From: Pontibacter flavimaris
Lineage (GTDB): Bacteria > Bacteroidota > Bacteroidia > Cytophagales > Hymenobacteraceae
Direction of reading: 5' to 3'
Assembly (NCBI RefSeq): GCF_001907195.1
Contig: NZ_LVWA01000002.1
Coordinates: 487,523 to 551,522 of the forward strand
DNA: 64,000 nucleotides
A model generated the notes under the pieces. It saw nothing but the letters and a program-made list of their open reading frames with translations, had not been told where the DNA came from and did no database searches. Both the position numbers and the translations under genes were made by a program. Below, in pieces: positions 51,830 through 61,439 of the stretch. The number at the start of each line of letters is the position of its first letter. Position 1 is the stretch's first letter.

Positions 51830-54800
51830 TTAGAAGTCGTAGCCCAGTGTTACGTAGAACTTAGGGCCTACGCGGTTATCCTCGGCCTCGCCCCAGGCCA
51901 CGTCCAGCTTGCCGTATACCCCCAGCAGCGTGGTGCGGGCGCCAAAGCCATACCCCACCAGGAAGGGGTTGCGGTAGTTGATCACCGTGATGTCGAACTT
52001 GTCCACATTCAGCTGCCCTGTGGAGCCTCCGGTGATACGCGTGTTGATGGAGTTATCGCCCGAGAAGGGGTTGGCGCCGCTGTAGGCAGAACCGGCATCG
52101 GCAAAGGCCGTGAGCTGCAGGTTACGGAAAAAGCCGGAGCCAATGGGGCCATTGTACAGGTACTGCACAATGGGAATGCGCAGCTCGGCGTTGGCCAGCA
52201 GGTGGTTGCTGCCGCTGCGCACGTTAAAGTTAAAGCCCCGGAGCGGCGTGACGTATTCCAGATAAAACAGGTCGGCCGGTGAATTTACCTGCACGTCGTT
52301 CAGCTCTGCCTCATCGTCCTCGTCGGCCAGCAGCCAGTTGTCCATACCGCCGATCAGGAATTTCTTGGCCGAGTTGCCGAAGAACCTGCCGTAGCTCACG
52401 TGCGTGGCAAGTATGATCTGGCGGTGAATTTTCAGGTAATGCCGGAAGTCCGCATAAAACTTGTTGAAATCGCCCTGCGAGCCCTCAAAGCCCTTCAAGG
52501 CCATAAATCCTACCTTAAAGCGGGTTCCCTCCCGCTGGTTCACGCCCGTGATCACGCTGTTGTCATACACCAGTTCGGCATTGCCTCCCCAGAAAGTCTC
52601 CACCGTGTCCGGAATCGAGAAATCGTTCTTAAAGGTAAACCGGGTGCTGACGAACTTTGGCTTCAGGTGCAGGCTGGTGCTATGGCTGAAGGGGAATTTC
52701 AACACCGGCGTCAGCTCGTTTTTGGTGAAGTTCACGATAGAGCCGGGCGCGTTCAGGAGGCTTCCGCGCAGCGTGGAGCGCTCAAACTGCACGCCCAGGT
52801 CCACGCGGCTGGTCAGGTTCATGTACTCGGCAAAGAAGTTGTTCGTCTCGAAGTCGGTGCGCATAAAGGCCGTGCCCCGGATGCGGTGGTTCTCGAACAG
52901 GTCCGCCATCTCCACGCCGGCCACCAGGCCAAAGCCCAGCAACGGGTCGGCATGTACCGAGGTGATGATCTCCTGCACGCTGAAGCGCAGGTCGTAGTCC
53001 AGCGGGCCCAATAAGTCTATGCCGTTGCTGCTGCTGCCGGCCCTGCGCACAGGTGCCGTGTTGCGCTTTTGCTGCTGCGCCTGCCGCTGGGCATCGTTAA
53101 ACTCATAATCCTCTATGTTGATCTCCCCCTCCTCGCGTACAGTGCCCTGTGTGCGTTTCTCCTGCTCCAGCAGCCTGCGGCGCGTGGCAGCGGCAGCGGC
53201 CTCCTGCGTGGTGCGGGCGCGGGTCTCCAGTATGATCTGGCGGGAGGTCTTTGGCAGCGCGTCCAGCGTGGAAGCGGCGTAGTTTGGCAGCAGGTATACA
53301 AAGCTATTGCCCTCATCGGCGGCCACCACCGCCAGCACATTGGCCGACGGCACGTAATCGTACTGCTCTATACTTTGCACAAAGTTGGTAACCGGCGTGC
53401 TGGCGCCGGTGCCCAGGTCGTAGCGGTACACGCTCCGTATGCCGCTTTCCTCGCCCAGGTATACCAGGTTGCCATCGGCAGTGGGGCGCGGTCTTACCTC
53501 GCTGGCAATGGAGCTGGTGAGCTGCCGCACGTTGCCGTCCGGCCCCTCCTGCTGCAGCAGGAAGATATCGTAGTTGTTGACTATGCTGTTGAAGTCGGGT
53601 TTTGCGGCTGTGGCGGCGGTATCCTGCCAGCGGTTGGAGCTGAAGGCGATGCCTCCGTTATGGTGCAGGTACACCGGATCGATGTCGTCGAAGATGTCGT
53701 TCGTGAGTTGTTGCTGCAGCCGCCCATTAGCATTAAGTATGAACAAATCGGTTTGGCCATTGCGCACGGCGCTGATGACGATAGACTGCCCATCTTCTGC
53801 GTAGTCCATGCTGTTTACGTGCACGAACTGCTCCAGCGTGGCGGCAGGCGTGGTCAGGTTCTCGTAGAACGGCACAAAGGAATAGCGGTTGCGGGCATCC
53901 ACCTGGCGCAGCACGATCTTCCCTCTCCTCGACTCTATGAAGCCCAGCTGCGCGTTTGAGCGCCAGGCCAGCACCGGCATGTCGAAGTCCACGCGCTGGT
54001 CCAGGTTCTTGTAGCCGGCGCGCCATACCACGCGGTCCTTGCCCGAGCGCACGTCCTGCACAAAAATCTTGAAGATGCCGTTGTCGTTCTTCACGTAGGC
54101 CAGCATGGTGCCGTCCGGATTTAGTGTGGGTTTGCCGTAAAAGTGGCCTTCCTTGTTCTTCTTAAACAGCTTGCTCCCCTCCGGCAGCTGCACCAGGGGG
54201 CTCTCCGAGCTGGTGTTTATCTGCACGTAGTAGTTGTACCAATCCTGCAGAAAGCGCTTGTAAGGGATGTTCAGGCTGCTGGTTATGCCGATCTCCACGT
54301 CGCGGGTGATGCGGGTCAGGTTGAGGATGTTCTGGATGGCAGTGTAGCCGTAGCGCTCGGCAATGTAGTTCCACACGCTCTGGCCGGTAAGCCTGGGGCT
54401 CTTGAGGAAAATCTTCTCCGGTTTCGGGGTTCCCTGCTGCTTGAGCAGCATGTCGCGCATGTAGCTGTCCATCTCCAGGCTCCAGCCCTCTGCCGTGTAG
54501 GCTGATACCCCGGTGATGAACCACTCAGGCAGGCGCAGCAGGTAGCTGCTCTGCAGGGCCTCCTTCAGGCTGCCGCCATACATCATGTCGTTCATCAGCA
54601 GCTCCGTGAGCTGGTAGTTCAGGTCGTGCTTAAATTCTGTTTGGGTGCCTCCGTAAGCGAGTTCAATCTTGCTCTTCATGAACAGCGTTTCGCCGCCGGT
54701 CTGGTACTGGTCGTTGTTGAGGCCGATGTTGCTCTGCAGCAGGTCGGAGGGGGAGTTGTAAAGTATGAGCGTGATCTTGGCGTAAGGATAGTAGCCGATG

Positions 54801-55036
54801 AGGCTGGTGATGCGCTTGAGTTCCCGCTCGGCATACGCCGCTGCGTTTATAGCCCCCTCCTGCCCGCCCTGGTAGAAGTACACGTTAAAGTTCTGGGTGC
54901 TGTAGAGCTTCCAGTCGAAGTTCTTATACTGTATCCGGCTTTTGCCAAACGCATCTACATTAGGCTGCGCCTGCACAGCAGAAGCCGCCAGGAGGCAAAG
55001 GATGAACAGCGGTAGAAATCTGGAGGTAAGACGCAT
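51830..55036 (-). CDS. Large outer-membrane protein: TolB-like propeller plus BamA-like barrel
   Basis: 1068 residues. After a signal peptide (ending VQAQ) come three parts. Residues 25-270 look like a peptidase-MA-type region (NFNVYFYQGGQEGAINAAAYAERELKRI, LPEWFITGVSAYTAEGW), but the HExxH zinc motif is absent. Residues about 275-620 are PD40/WD40-like propeller blades (PTLNPDGTMLAYVKND, DYAEDGQSIVISAVRN, DPVYLHHNGGIAFSSN). Residues about 690-1068 are strands of a BamA-like surface-antigen barrel, ending KLDVAWGEAEDNRVGPKFYVTLGYDF. The function is unknown; assembly or export at the outer membrane is plausible. The stop lies 18 bases before the serine hydrolase start. Confidence 0.82.
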   Translation of the reverse strand: MRLTSRFLPLFILCLLAASAVQAQPNVDAFGKSRIQYKNFDWKLYSTQNFNVYFYQGGQEGAINAAAYAERELKRITSLIGYYPYAKITLILYNSPSDLLQSNIGLNNDQYQTGGETLFMKSKIELAYGGTQTEFKHDLNYQLTELLMNDMMYGGSLKEALQSSYLLRLPEWFITGVSAYTAEGWSLEMDSYMRDMLLKQQGTPKPEKIFLKSPRLTGQSVWNYIAERYGYTAIQNILNLTRITRDVEIGITSSLNIPYKRFLQDWYNYYVQINTSSESPLVQLPEGSKLFKKNKEGHFYGKPTLNPDGTMLAYVKNDNGIFKIFVQDVRSGKDRVVWRAGYKNLDQRVDFDMPVLAWRSNAQLGFIESRRGKIVLRQVDARNRYSFVPFYENLTTPAATLEQFVHVNSMDYAEDGQSIVISAVRNGQTDLFILNANGRLQQQLTNDIFDDIDPVYLHHNGGIAFSSNRWQDTAATAAKPDFNSIVNNYDIFLLQQEGPDGNVRQLTSSIASEVRPRPTADGNLVYLGEESGIRSVYRYDLGTGASTPVTNFVQSIEQYDYVPSANVLAVVAADEGNSFVYLLPNYAASTLDALPKTSRQIILETRARTTQEAAAAATRRRLLEQEKRTQGTVREEGEINIEDYEFNDAQRQAQQQKRNTAPVRRAGSSSNGIDLLGPLDYDLRFSVQEIITSVHADPLLGFGLVAGVEMADLFENHRIRGTAFMRTDFETNNFFAEYMNLTSRVDLGVQFERSTLRGSLLNAPGSIVNFTKNELTPVLKFPFSHSTSLHLKPKFVSTRFTFKNDFSIPDTVETFWGGNAELVYDNSVITGVNQREGTRFKVGFMALKGFEGSQGDFNKFYADFRHYLKIHRQIILATHVSYGRFFGNSAKKFLIGGMDNWLLADEDDEAELNDVQVNSPADLFYLEYVTPLRGFNFNVRSGSNHLLANAELRIPIVQYLYNGPIGSGFFRNLQLTAFADAGSAYSGANPFSGDNSINTRITGGSTGQLNVDKFDITVINYRNPFLVGYGFGARTTLLGVYGKLDVAWGEAEDNRVGPKFYVTLGYDF

Positions 55037-55040
55037 GCGC

Positions 55041-56132
55041 TTAAGGTTGCTGGTTCTGTTGGTCTGTATACGCGTAATATAACGATAAATATCTAAAAAT
55101 GTGTATCTCCGGCATTACCTCCTCTTCGCCGGCCAGGGCGGCGGCAAAACGCTGCGCCAGGTACGGCGCCATCAGCACGCCCTTAGAGCCCATTCCGTTG
55201 AACACGCTCAGCTGTTTATACTTGGGATGCGTGCCTGCCAGGGGCCTGCGGTCGCGCACGGCCGGCCGTATGCCTGCCCAATGCCCTGTTACCTTAAACT
55301 GCTTTGAAGTGATCTGCCGGAAGCGTTCCGAAAGCTCCTCCTGCCCTTGCGGCGTTGGCTCCTCGTCGGGATTGCGCCAGTCGTAGGTGGCCCCGATGAT
55401 GAAGCGCCCCGCTCCTTCGGGAACAACGTAAACGGCTTTGTTATAGATGCATTCCGGGCTGAAATTCTGCTCCGCCTGTACCTCCAGCACTTCGCCTTTG
55501 GTGGGCTGGATGGGCAACCATTTAAAGTAGGGATTGTGCACCACCTGGTAGCCTTCGCAGAAGATCAATTGATCGGCCGCTATACTTTTATACTTCACCC
55601 CGCTCTCCGTTAGCTGCAGCTCGTCCATATCAAACCGCTCGGGCAAGTATAACTCCTGCTTTAGCAGGTCCTCGGTGAGCAGGTCGAGCAGGGCGTACAC
55701 GTGCAAAAAACCACCCCGCCCGATCATGATGCCGCCAAAGGGATCATCGATGCCCGGCTGGTTTATACTTTGGGTATGCGTGGCCAGGATGTAATCGCCC
55801 CAGTTGTCGCCGGCGCTCTTGGCCATCCAGGTGTTTTGCTCTTCTATGGAGGAGAAGATCTTATAGATAGGCTTGTGGAAGAACAGCTGCTGCCCGTAGC
55901 GCGCCTCCAGCGCCTCGTAAAAGGCATTGGCGGCAGGTATAAACGCATCAGCCAGCCACGATTTGGCGAAGCGCTTGCCCGCCACCGGGTTCAGCAGACC
56001 GGCCGCCACGCGGGAGGCGGAGTTCTCCTTGGGCTCGTCGATCACCAGCACCTTACTGCCACGGCTGCGCAGGGTTTCGGCCAGAATGGCGCCGGCCAGG
56101 CCATGGCCCACCACTATAAAATCGTATTTCAT
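55041..56132 (-). CDS. FAD-dependent oxidoreductase (DAO/glycine oxidase-like)
   Basis: 363 residues. The N-terminal FAD-binding fold IVVGHGLAGAILAETLRSRGSKVLVIDE has the GxGxxG pattern. The DAO-family middle includes SRVAAGLLNPVAGKR and ends with HWAGIRPAVRDRRPLAGTHPKYKQLSVFNGMGSKGVLMAPYLAQRFA, as in D-amino-acid and glycine oxidases. It likely oxidises an amine in the cytosol, but the substrate is unknown. The large OMP gene starts 4 bases after its stop, suggesting one transcript. Five TATACTT/AAGTATA copies lie in the frame. Confidence 0.9.
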   Translation of the reverse strand: MKYDFIVVGHGLAGAILAETLRSRGSKVLVIDEPKENSASRVAAGLLNPVAGKRFAKSWLADAFIPAANAFYEALEARYGQQLFFHKPIYKIFSSIEEQNTWMAKSAGDNWGDYILATHTQSINQPGIDDPFGGIMIGRGGFLHVYALLDLLTEDLLKQELYLPERFDMDELQLTESGVKYKSIAADQLIFCEGYQVVHNPYFKWLPIQPTKGEVLEVQAEQNFSPECIYNKAVYVVPEGAGRFIIGATYDWRNPDEEPTPQGQEELSERFRQITSKQFKVTGHWAGIRPAVRDRRPLAGTHPKYKQLSVFNGMGSKGVLMAPYLAQRFAAALAGEEEVMPEIHIFRYLSLYYAYTDQQNQQP

Positions 56133-56217
56133 AGGGCCAAGGTACGAGATGTACCGCGTAAATTAGTAACTTAGAGGCACGATTTTGCGCATACCCGATC
56201 ATCAAGAAAAGAAAGCT

Positions 56218-56853
56218 ATGAAGGTTACCTGCCTTACGTTTAACCCCTTTCAGGAGAACACTTACCTGCTGCACGACGACACCCGAGAGTGCGTGGTGGT
56301 AGACCCCGGCTGCTACGAGCGGCAGGAGCAGGAGGAGCTGAAAAAGTACATTGCCGACAACAGCCTGAAAGTGGTGCGCCTGCTGAACACCCACTGCCAC
56401 ATCGACCATGTGCTGGGCAACAAGTTTGTGGCTGATACCTACAACGTGGGGCTGGAGATACACCAGGAGGATGAGCAGGTGCTGCGTTCGGTGCCGACCT
56501 ACGCGGCTAACTATGGCTTTCCGCTGTATGCCGAGCAACTGCCTGCCTCCTACCTGAAGGAAGGCGAAAGTATAAAATTCGGCAACACGGAGCTGGAGGT
56601 GCTCTTTACGCCGGGCCACGCACCGGGCCATGTGGTGTTTTATAATCAGGCAGACAAAACCGTGATCGGCGGCGATGTGCTGTTCCGCCAAAGTATAGGC
56701 CGCACCGATTTGCCCGGCGGCGACTTCGACACGCTCATCCAAAGTATAAAAACAAAGCTTTTCACGCTGCCCGACGAGGTGACGGTATACCCTGGCCACG
56801 GCCCGGAGACCACCATCGGCTACGAGAAAAAGTATAACCCGTTTCTGCGGTAA
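56218..56853 (+). CDS. Metallo-beta-lactamase fold hydrolase (glyoxalase II-like)
   Basis: 211 residues from the ATG at 56218; an upstream TTG at 56185 would add 11 residues with no family look. The metal site is complete: H59-x-H61-x-D63-H64 (NTHCHIDH), then His in GHAPGHVVF, Asp in IGGDVLF and His in YPGHGPETTIG. The small size and GRTDLPGGD segment fit glyoxalase II-like or general MBL hydrolases acting on thioesters. The gene is divergent from the FAD oxidoreductase and 21 bases before pssA. Four AAGTATA copies lie in the 636-base frame. Confidence 0.92.
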   Translation: MKVTCLTFNPFQENTYLLHDDTRECVVVDPGCYERQEQEELKKYIADNSLKVVRLLNTHCHIDHVLGNKFVADTYNVGLEIHQEDEQVLRSVPTYAANYGFPLYAEQLPASYLKEGESIKFGNTELEVLFTPGHAPGHVVFYNQADKTVIGGDVLFRQSIGRTDLPGGDFDTLIQSIKTKLFTLPDEVTVYPGHGPETTIGYEKKYNPFLR

Positions 56854-56874
56854 CCCGGCCGCCCTACCTGCTGC

Positions 56875-57582
56875 ATGAAAAAACACATCCCGAACACCAT
56901 CACCTGCCTTAACCTGTTTTCGGGTTGCCTGGCGCTGTACTTTGCCTTTCAAGGAGAACTGGTTACCACTGCTTACCTGGTGGGCCTGGCCGCCGTGTTC
57001 GATTTCTTGGACGGCATGGTGGCCCGCCTGATGCACGCCTACTCCGAAATTGGCAAGCAGCTCGACTCGCTGGCCGACATGGTATCGTTTGGGGTGGTGC
57101 CGGGCACGGTGATGTTCATGCTGCTGCAACGCGCTGAGGCTTCTGTGCCGGGCATCCCTGCGGATATACTGCCCTTTTTTGGCTTCCTGATCACGATCTT
57201 CTCGGCGCTGCGCCTGGCCAAGTTCAACATCGACACCCGCCAGACCGACTCCTTCATTGGCTTGCCCACACCGGCCTGCACGCTGTTTGTGGCCTCGCTG
57301 CCGCTGATTCTCGACACGGAGGGCCTGCTGGCCTTTGAGATCATCCTGAACCCGGTGGTGCTGCTTTCGCTAACGGTTATACTTTCGTTCCTGCTGGTGG
57401 CGGAGCTGCCGCTGTTTGCCCTCAAGTTCAAGAACTTTACATGGCAGGATAACGCCGTGCGCTTTATTTTCCTGGGCTTGGCGGTTATCTTGGCAGCTAT
57501 GCTTAAATTCGCAGCCATACCGCTGATCATTCTGCTGTACGTACTATTGTCTATCATCAAAAAAACATCCCATACATCATGA
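56875..57582 (+). CDS. pssA: CDP-diacylglycerol-serine O-phosphatidyltransferase
   Basis: 235 residues. It makes phosphatidylserine, the precursor of phosphatidylethanolamine. The CDP-alcohol phosphatidyltransferase signature is complete: D46-G47-x2-A50-R51-x8-G60-x3-D64-x3-D68, from DFLDGMVARLMHAYSEIG onward. Six or more hydrophobic segments follow, as expected of an inner-membrane enzyme of the PssA type II class. Its TGA stop overlaps the purS ATG (ATGA), a close translational link to an unrelated pathway. Confidence 0.94.
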   Translation: MKKHIPNTITCLNLFSGCLALYFAFQGELVTTAYLVGLAAVFDFLDGMVARLMHAYSEIGKQLDSLADMVSFGVVPGTVMFMLLQRAEASVPGIPADILPFFGFLITIFSALRLAKFNIDTRQTDSFIGLPTPACTLFVASLPLILDTEGLLAFEIILNPVVLLSLTVILSFLLVAELPLFALKFKNFTWQDNAVRFIFLGLAVILAAMLKFAAIPLIILLYVLLSIIKKTSHTS

Positions 57583-57830
57583 AATTTGTTGCTGAAATCA
57601 ACGTAATGCCCCGCCCTGAGTTACTCGACCCACAGGGCAAAGCCGTTCTGCTGGGCCTGGAGCACCTCGGCCTGGACCAGGTAGACGACGTGCGCATTGG
57701 CAAGCACATTACCCTGAACCTGGAGGCGGAGACGGAGGAGATTGCCCGCGAGAAGGTGGAGAAAGCCTGTAGCAAGCTGCTGGCCAACCTGATCATGGAG
57801 TCTTATACTTTCGAGCTGAAGCAAGTATAG
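57579..57830 (+). CDS. purS: Phosphoribosylformylglycinamidine synthase subunit PurS
   Basis: 83 residues, exact family length. PurS bridges PurL and PurQ in the three-part enzyme of purine synthesis. The patterns MKFVAEINVMPRPELLDPQGKAVLLGLEHLG and VDDVRIGKHITLNLEAET, ending in an amphipathic helix and YTFEL, are diagnostic. The start overlaps pssA by 4 bases. Two AAGTATA/TATACTT copies lie near its end and over the stop codon (TAG within AAGTATAG). Confidence 0.93.
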   Translation: MKFVAEINVMPRPELLDPQGKAVLLGLEHLGLDQVDDVRIGKHITLNLEAETEEIAREKVEKACSKLLANLIMESYTFELKQV

Positions 57831-57858
57831 ACCCCGCTGTATTCCAACATTTTAGCCG

Positions 57859-57866
57859 TATCTTTG
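57859..57866 (+). promoter_or_regulatory. -7 box directly before the purS/porU hairpin
   Basis: TATCTTTG matches TAnnTTTG and lies 15 bases before the hairpin at 57881-57919 and 74 before the porU ATG. Transcripts starting here would meet the hairpin within the first 10 bases. No -33 TTTG is seen. Confidence 0.4.
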
Positions 57867-57880
57867 ATGAGGCTATAAGG

Positions 57881-57919
57881 ATGCTGCCTGCCCATACGTT
57901 AAAGTAGGGCAGGCAGCAT
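57881..57919 (+). terminator. Intrinsic hairpin between purS and porU
   Basis: A perfect 13-bp stem ATGCTGCCTGCCC (57881-57893) with 57907-57919 has a 13-nt loop and is followed by TTCATAATTTATACTT. It ends the pssA-purS group; it would also lie in the porU leader if the -7 box at 57859 is used. Confidence 0.75.
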
Positions 57920-57939
57920 TTCATAATTTATACTTGCTT

Positions 57940-60900
57940 ATGATGTGGCACAAGCGATTGGTTTATGCATGCACCCTTTGTCTGCTTACCTGCCTGACGA
58001 ACGCTGCCGCACAGACCACTGCCGCCACTTCTTTCTCCGGTAATTCGGTGCTCAGCGAGGGCGAGTGGTACAAACTAGCCGTTACTAAAAGCGGCGTCTA
58101 CAAGATTGATAAAAGTGTACTGCAGGCGCTCGGCATCTCTCCCCAAAGTATAGATTCCCGGAAAATCCAGCTTTACGGCAACGGCGGCGGCATACTGCCC
58201 CAGCCCAACAGCGCCCCCCGCCCCGACGATCTGCAGGAAAACGCCATCACGGTGGTAGGCGAAGAAGACGGTAAGTTTGATGATACCGACTTTATACTTT
58301 TCTACGCTCAGGGGCCTCACGCCTGGAAGTATGACGAGGCCGAAAAGCGCTTCCGCCACGCGTATAACGTCTACTCCGACACCGCTTTTTATTTCCTGCG
58401 CATCAACCACAGCCCCGGCGCACGCATTGCCACACGCGGGCAGGCAGCAGGGCCAGCCCAAAGTATAACCAGCTACAACGAACGGCTTTTTCATGAGCAG
58501 GACCTGAAGAACATGGTGTTCTCGGGCCGGGAGTGGTATGGCGAGGAGTTCAACTCTTTTCAGACGAGCCGTAGCTTCAACTTCCCGGCCTCGGATGTAG
58601 TGGCAGGCACGGAGGTGCAGCTGGAAGCGGCGCTGATGGCCAACTCCCCCACCGGTAGCAGCTTTATGGTGCAGCTCAACAACCAAACCCTCGGCACGCA
58701 GGACATTGCCGGTCGCGGCACCCAAAAGTATCATCCCGAGGGCATCAACAGCACCAAAACCTATCGTATAAACCAGCAAAGCCTTGGCAACGGCAACGGG
58801 TTTACGGCTACGGTCAATTTCAGCCCCGGCGGCAGTTCCACGGCCATGGGCTATTTGAACTACCTGGAGCTGCACTACGAGCGCCAGCTGAAACTCTCCG
58901 GTGAGCAAACCGCCTTCCGCTCCATCCAAAGCACAAATCAGCCCGTCAGCCGCTTTGCTATTGCCGATGCGCCTGCCAACGCTACGATTTGGGATGTCAC
59001 TAACCCGGCCCTACCTGTAAGTCAGCAGCACACCAATGGCAGCTTCAGTACGGCTACTGCTTTGCTGCGCGAGTTTGTGGTGTTCCAGAGTATCAGCAGC
59101 AAACCCATCCCCGTGGGCCGTGTGGAAAACCAGAACCTGCACAGCCTCAACCAAAGTGGCTCCCTCGATTTTGTGATCGTGACACACCCGGCTTTCCTGC
59201 AGGAGGCGCAGCGGCTGGCCAGCCACCGGGCGCAGCACAGCGGCATGGAGGTGCAGGTGGTGACCACGCAGCAAGTATACAACGAGTTCTCCTCCGGGGC
59301 CCAGGACGTTACCGCCATCCGCGACTTTATGCGCATGCTCTACAACCGCAGCGGCAAACCGGAGGGCGATGTGCTGTACCTGCTGCTTTTCGGCGATGCC
59401 TCCTACGACTACAAAGACCGCATCCGCAATAACACCAACCTGGTGCCGGTGTATGAGTCCAGGGAGTCGCTGCACCCGATTTCGAGCTATAGCTCTGAGG
59501 ATTACTTTGGTTTTCTGGATGAGGACGAAGGCGAGTGGGCGGAAAATGCGCAGGGAGATCATTTACTGGACATCGGCATCGGCAGGCTTCCGGCCCGGAC
59601 AGTAGCAGAGGCAGCTACTATGGTCAGTAAGATCATCAACTATGATAGCCCGAGCCACTTTGGCAGCTGGCGCAGTAGAATAACCTTTGTGGCTGATGAT
59701 GGCGATTACAACGAGCACCAGAACGACGCCGAGTTCCTGGCCAACTACCTTGTGGCCCATCAACCCAAGTATACCCCCAACAAAGTATACATCGACCTGT
59801 ACCCCCAGCAGGCTGTGGCCAACGGGCAGCGCGTGCCGGAAGCCTCTGCCGCTTTGGATAAAGCCGTGGAGCAGGGATCGCTGATCACCAACTATACCGG
59901 CCACGGCAATGAGGTAAGCTGGGCCTCGGAGCAGGTGCTCACGCTGCCGCAGATCAGTAACTGGAAGAACAAGGATAACCTCACCTTTCTGCTTACCGCC
60001 ACCTGCGAGTTCGGCCGCTACGACGACCCGGGCCGGCCGTCGGGCGCGGAGCTGGCGCTACTGCATGCCGAAGGGGGCGCAGTTGGCCTGCTCACCACCA
60101 CCCGCCCGGTGTACTCCAACGGCAACCGCGTGCTCAATCGGAACTTCTACAGTGCCGCCTTTACGCCCATAAACGGGCGCATGCCCCGCCTCGGCGACCT
60201 GGTGATGCTGACCAAGAACAACAGTATATTGGCCAATGTAAGCGGCTCCAGGGGCGTAAACAACCGCAACTTCTCCCTCCTCTCCGACCCCTCCATGCAG
60301 CTGGCTTACCCGAGCTTGGAGGCCCGGATCACAAGTATAAACGGAAGGGAGGTTACGGCCGACACCCTGAGCGCCTTAGCAAAAGTTACCCTAAAGGGGC
60401 AGGTGCAAACCAGTTCCGGCAGCCTGGCCAGCGATTTCTCCGGCACCCTGCACCTGAAAGTATACGAGAAGCCGGCCGTGCTTCAAACATTGGGAGATGA
60501 AGGCAGCCCCAAAGTGCCGGTGCAGGTGCGTGAAAGTATACTTTACGATGGCAGGGCCAGCGTGCGGCAGGGTCAGTTTGAGGTAAGCTTTGTCGTGCCG
60601 AAGGATATCACCTACCAGTACGGACAGGGAAAGATAAGCCTGTATGCCAGCAACAGCACCCAGGATGCCCTAGGCGCTACCCAGGGAATCGTTATTGGCG
60701 GCACGGCAAAAGACGCTGCCATAGACACCACTCCCCCAGGTATCAACCTGTTCATGGATGATGATTCCTTCGTGTCTGGCGGCCTTACCGGCGAGACCAC
60801 TACGCTGCTGGCCCGGCTATTCGACGAGAGCGGCATCAACACGGCTGGCATTGGCATAGGCCACGAGATTACGGCTGTGCTGGACGAGGAGCAGCATACG

Positions 60901-61389
60901 CTGGTGGTCCTGAACGATTACTATACTTCTGCGCCGGACAGCTACCAGCAAGGCGAGGTAAGGTATACTTTAAAAGACCTTTCGCCGGGCAGGCACACCA
61001 TCCGCCTCAAGGCCTGGGATACGCATAACAACTCGTCGGAAGGCTATATAGAATTTTATGTATCTAATGATGCTAATCTTGCGTTAAAGCATGTACTCAA
61101 CTACCCGAATCCGTTCTCAACAGAAACAACTTTTCTCTTTGACCATAACAGGGGCGGTGATGACCTGGAAGTACAGGTGCAGGTTTACAATATGTCGGGC
61201 AAGCTGATGAAGACGCTGCAAACAACCAGCTACAACAGCAAAACGCGCGTAGCAGAAATCTCCTGGAATGGCCGGGATGCGTACAATGATATGCTGACAC
61301 CGGGCGTTTACATCTATAGAGTTACTGTGCGGTCGTTGCGGGATGGTGCGAAAGCCTCCGATTTTGAGAAACTTATAATTATAAACTAG
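57940..61389 (+). CDS. porU: Type IX secretion system sortase PorU
   Basis: 1149 residues from the ATG at 57940 (a second ATG follows at once). PorU is the surface cysteine protease that removes the C-terminal signal of type IX cargo and attaches it to lipopolysaccharide. After the signal peptide and a beta-rich region (1-380) comes the gingipain-like C25 domain, with catalytic His near H655 (NYTGHGNEVSW) and Cys near C689 (LTATCEFGRYDDPGRPSGAEL). The end has a FlgD-like Ig domain and a tail similar to sorting domains (VLNYPNPFSTETTFLFDH to ASDFEKLIIIN). It is followed by porV. Twelve AAGTATA/TATACTT copies lie in the frame, the highest total in any gene here. Confidence 0.94.
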   Translation: MMWHKRLVYACTLCLLTCLTNAAAQTTAATSFSGNSVLSEGEWYKLAVTKSGVYKIDKSVLQALGISPQSIDSRKIQLYGNGGGILPQPNSAPRPDDLQENAITVVGEEDGKFDDTDFILFYAQGPHAWKYDEAEKRFRHAYNVYSDTAFYFLRINHSPGARIATRGQAAGPAQSITSYNERLFHEQDLKNMVFSGREWYGEEFNSFQTSRSFNFPASDVVAGTEVQLEAALMANSPTGSSFMVQLNNQTLGTQDIAGRGTQKYHPEGINSTKTYRINQQSLGNGNGFTATVNFSPGGSSTAMGYLNYLELHYERQLKLSGEQTAFRSIQSTNQPVSRFAIADAPANATIWDVTNPALPVSQQHTNGSFSTATALLREFVVFQSISSKPIPVGRVENQNLHSLNQSGSLDFVIVTHPAFLQEAQRLASHRAQHSGMEVQVVTTQQVYNEFSSGAQDVTAIRDFMRMLYNRSGKPEGDVLYLLLFGDASYDYKDRIRNNTNLVPVYESRESLHPISSYSSEDYFGFLDEDEGEWAENAQGDHLLDIGIGRLPARTVAEAATMVSKIINYDSPSHFGSWRSRITFVADDGDYNEHQNDAEFLANYLVAHQPKYTPNKVYIDLYPQQAVANGQRVPEASAALDKAVEQGSLITNYTGHGNEVSWASEQVLTLPQISNWKNKDNLTFLLTATCEFGRYDDPGRPSGAELALLHAEGGAVGLLTTTRPVYSNGNRVLNRNFYSAAFTPINGRMPRLGDLVMLTKNNSILANVSGSRGVNNRNFSLLSDPSMQLAYPSLEARITSINGREVTADTLSALAKVTLKGQVQTSSGSLASDFSGTLHLKVYEKPAVLQTLGDEGSPKVPVQVRESILYDGRASVRQGQFEVSFVVPKDITYQYGQGKISLYASNSTQDALGATQGIVIGGTAKDAAIDTTPPGINLFMDDDSFVSGGLTGETTTLLARLFDESGINTAGIGIGHEITAVLDEEQHTLVVLNDYYTSAPDSYQQGEVRYTLKDLSPGRHTIRLKAWDTHNNSSEGYIEFYVSNDANLALKHVLNYPNPFSTETTFLFDHNRGGDDLEVQVQVYNMSGKLMKTLQTTSYNSKTRVAEISWNGRDAYNDMLTPGVYIYRVTVRSLRDGAKASDFEKLIIIN

Positions 61390-61439
61390 AACAGTAGTAC
61401 ATATTTTCTATATTTGATATAGTCATCTATACCCTTCCT

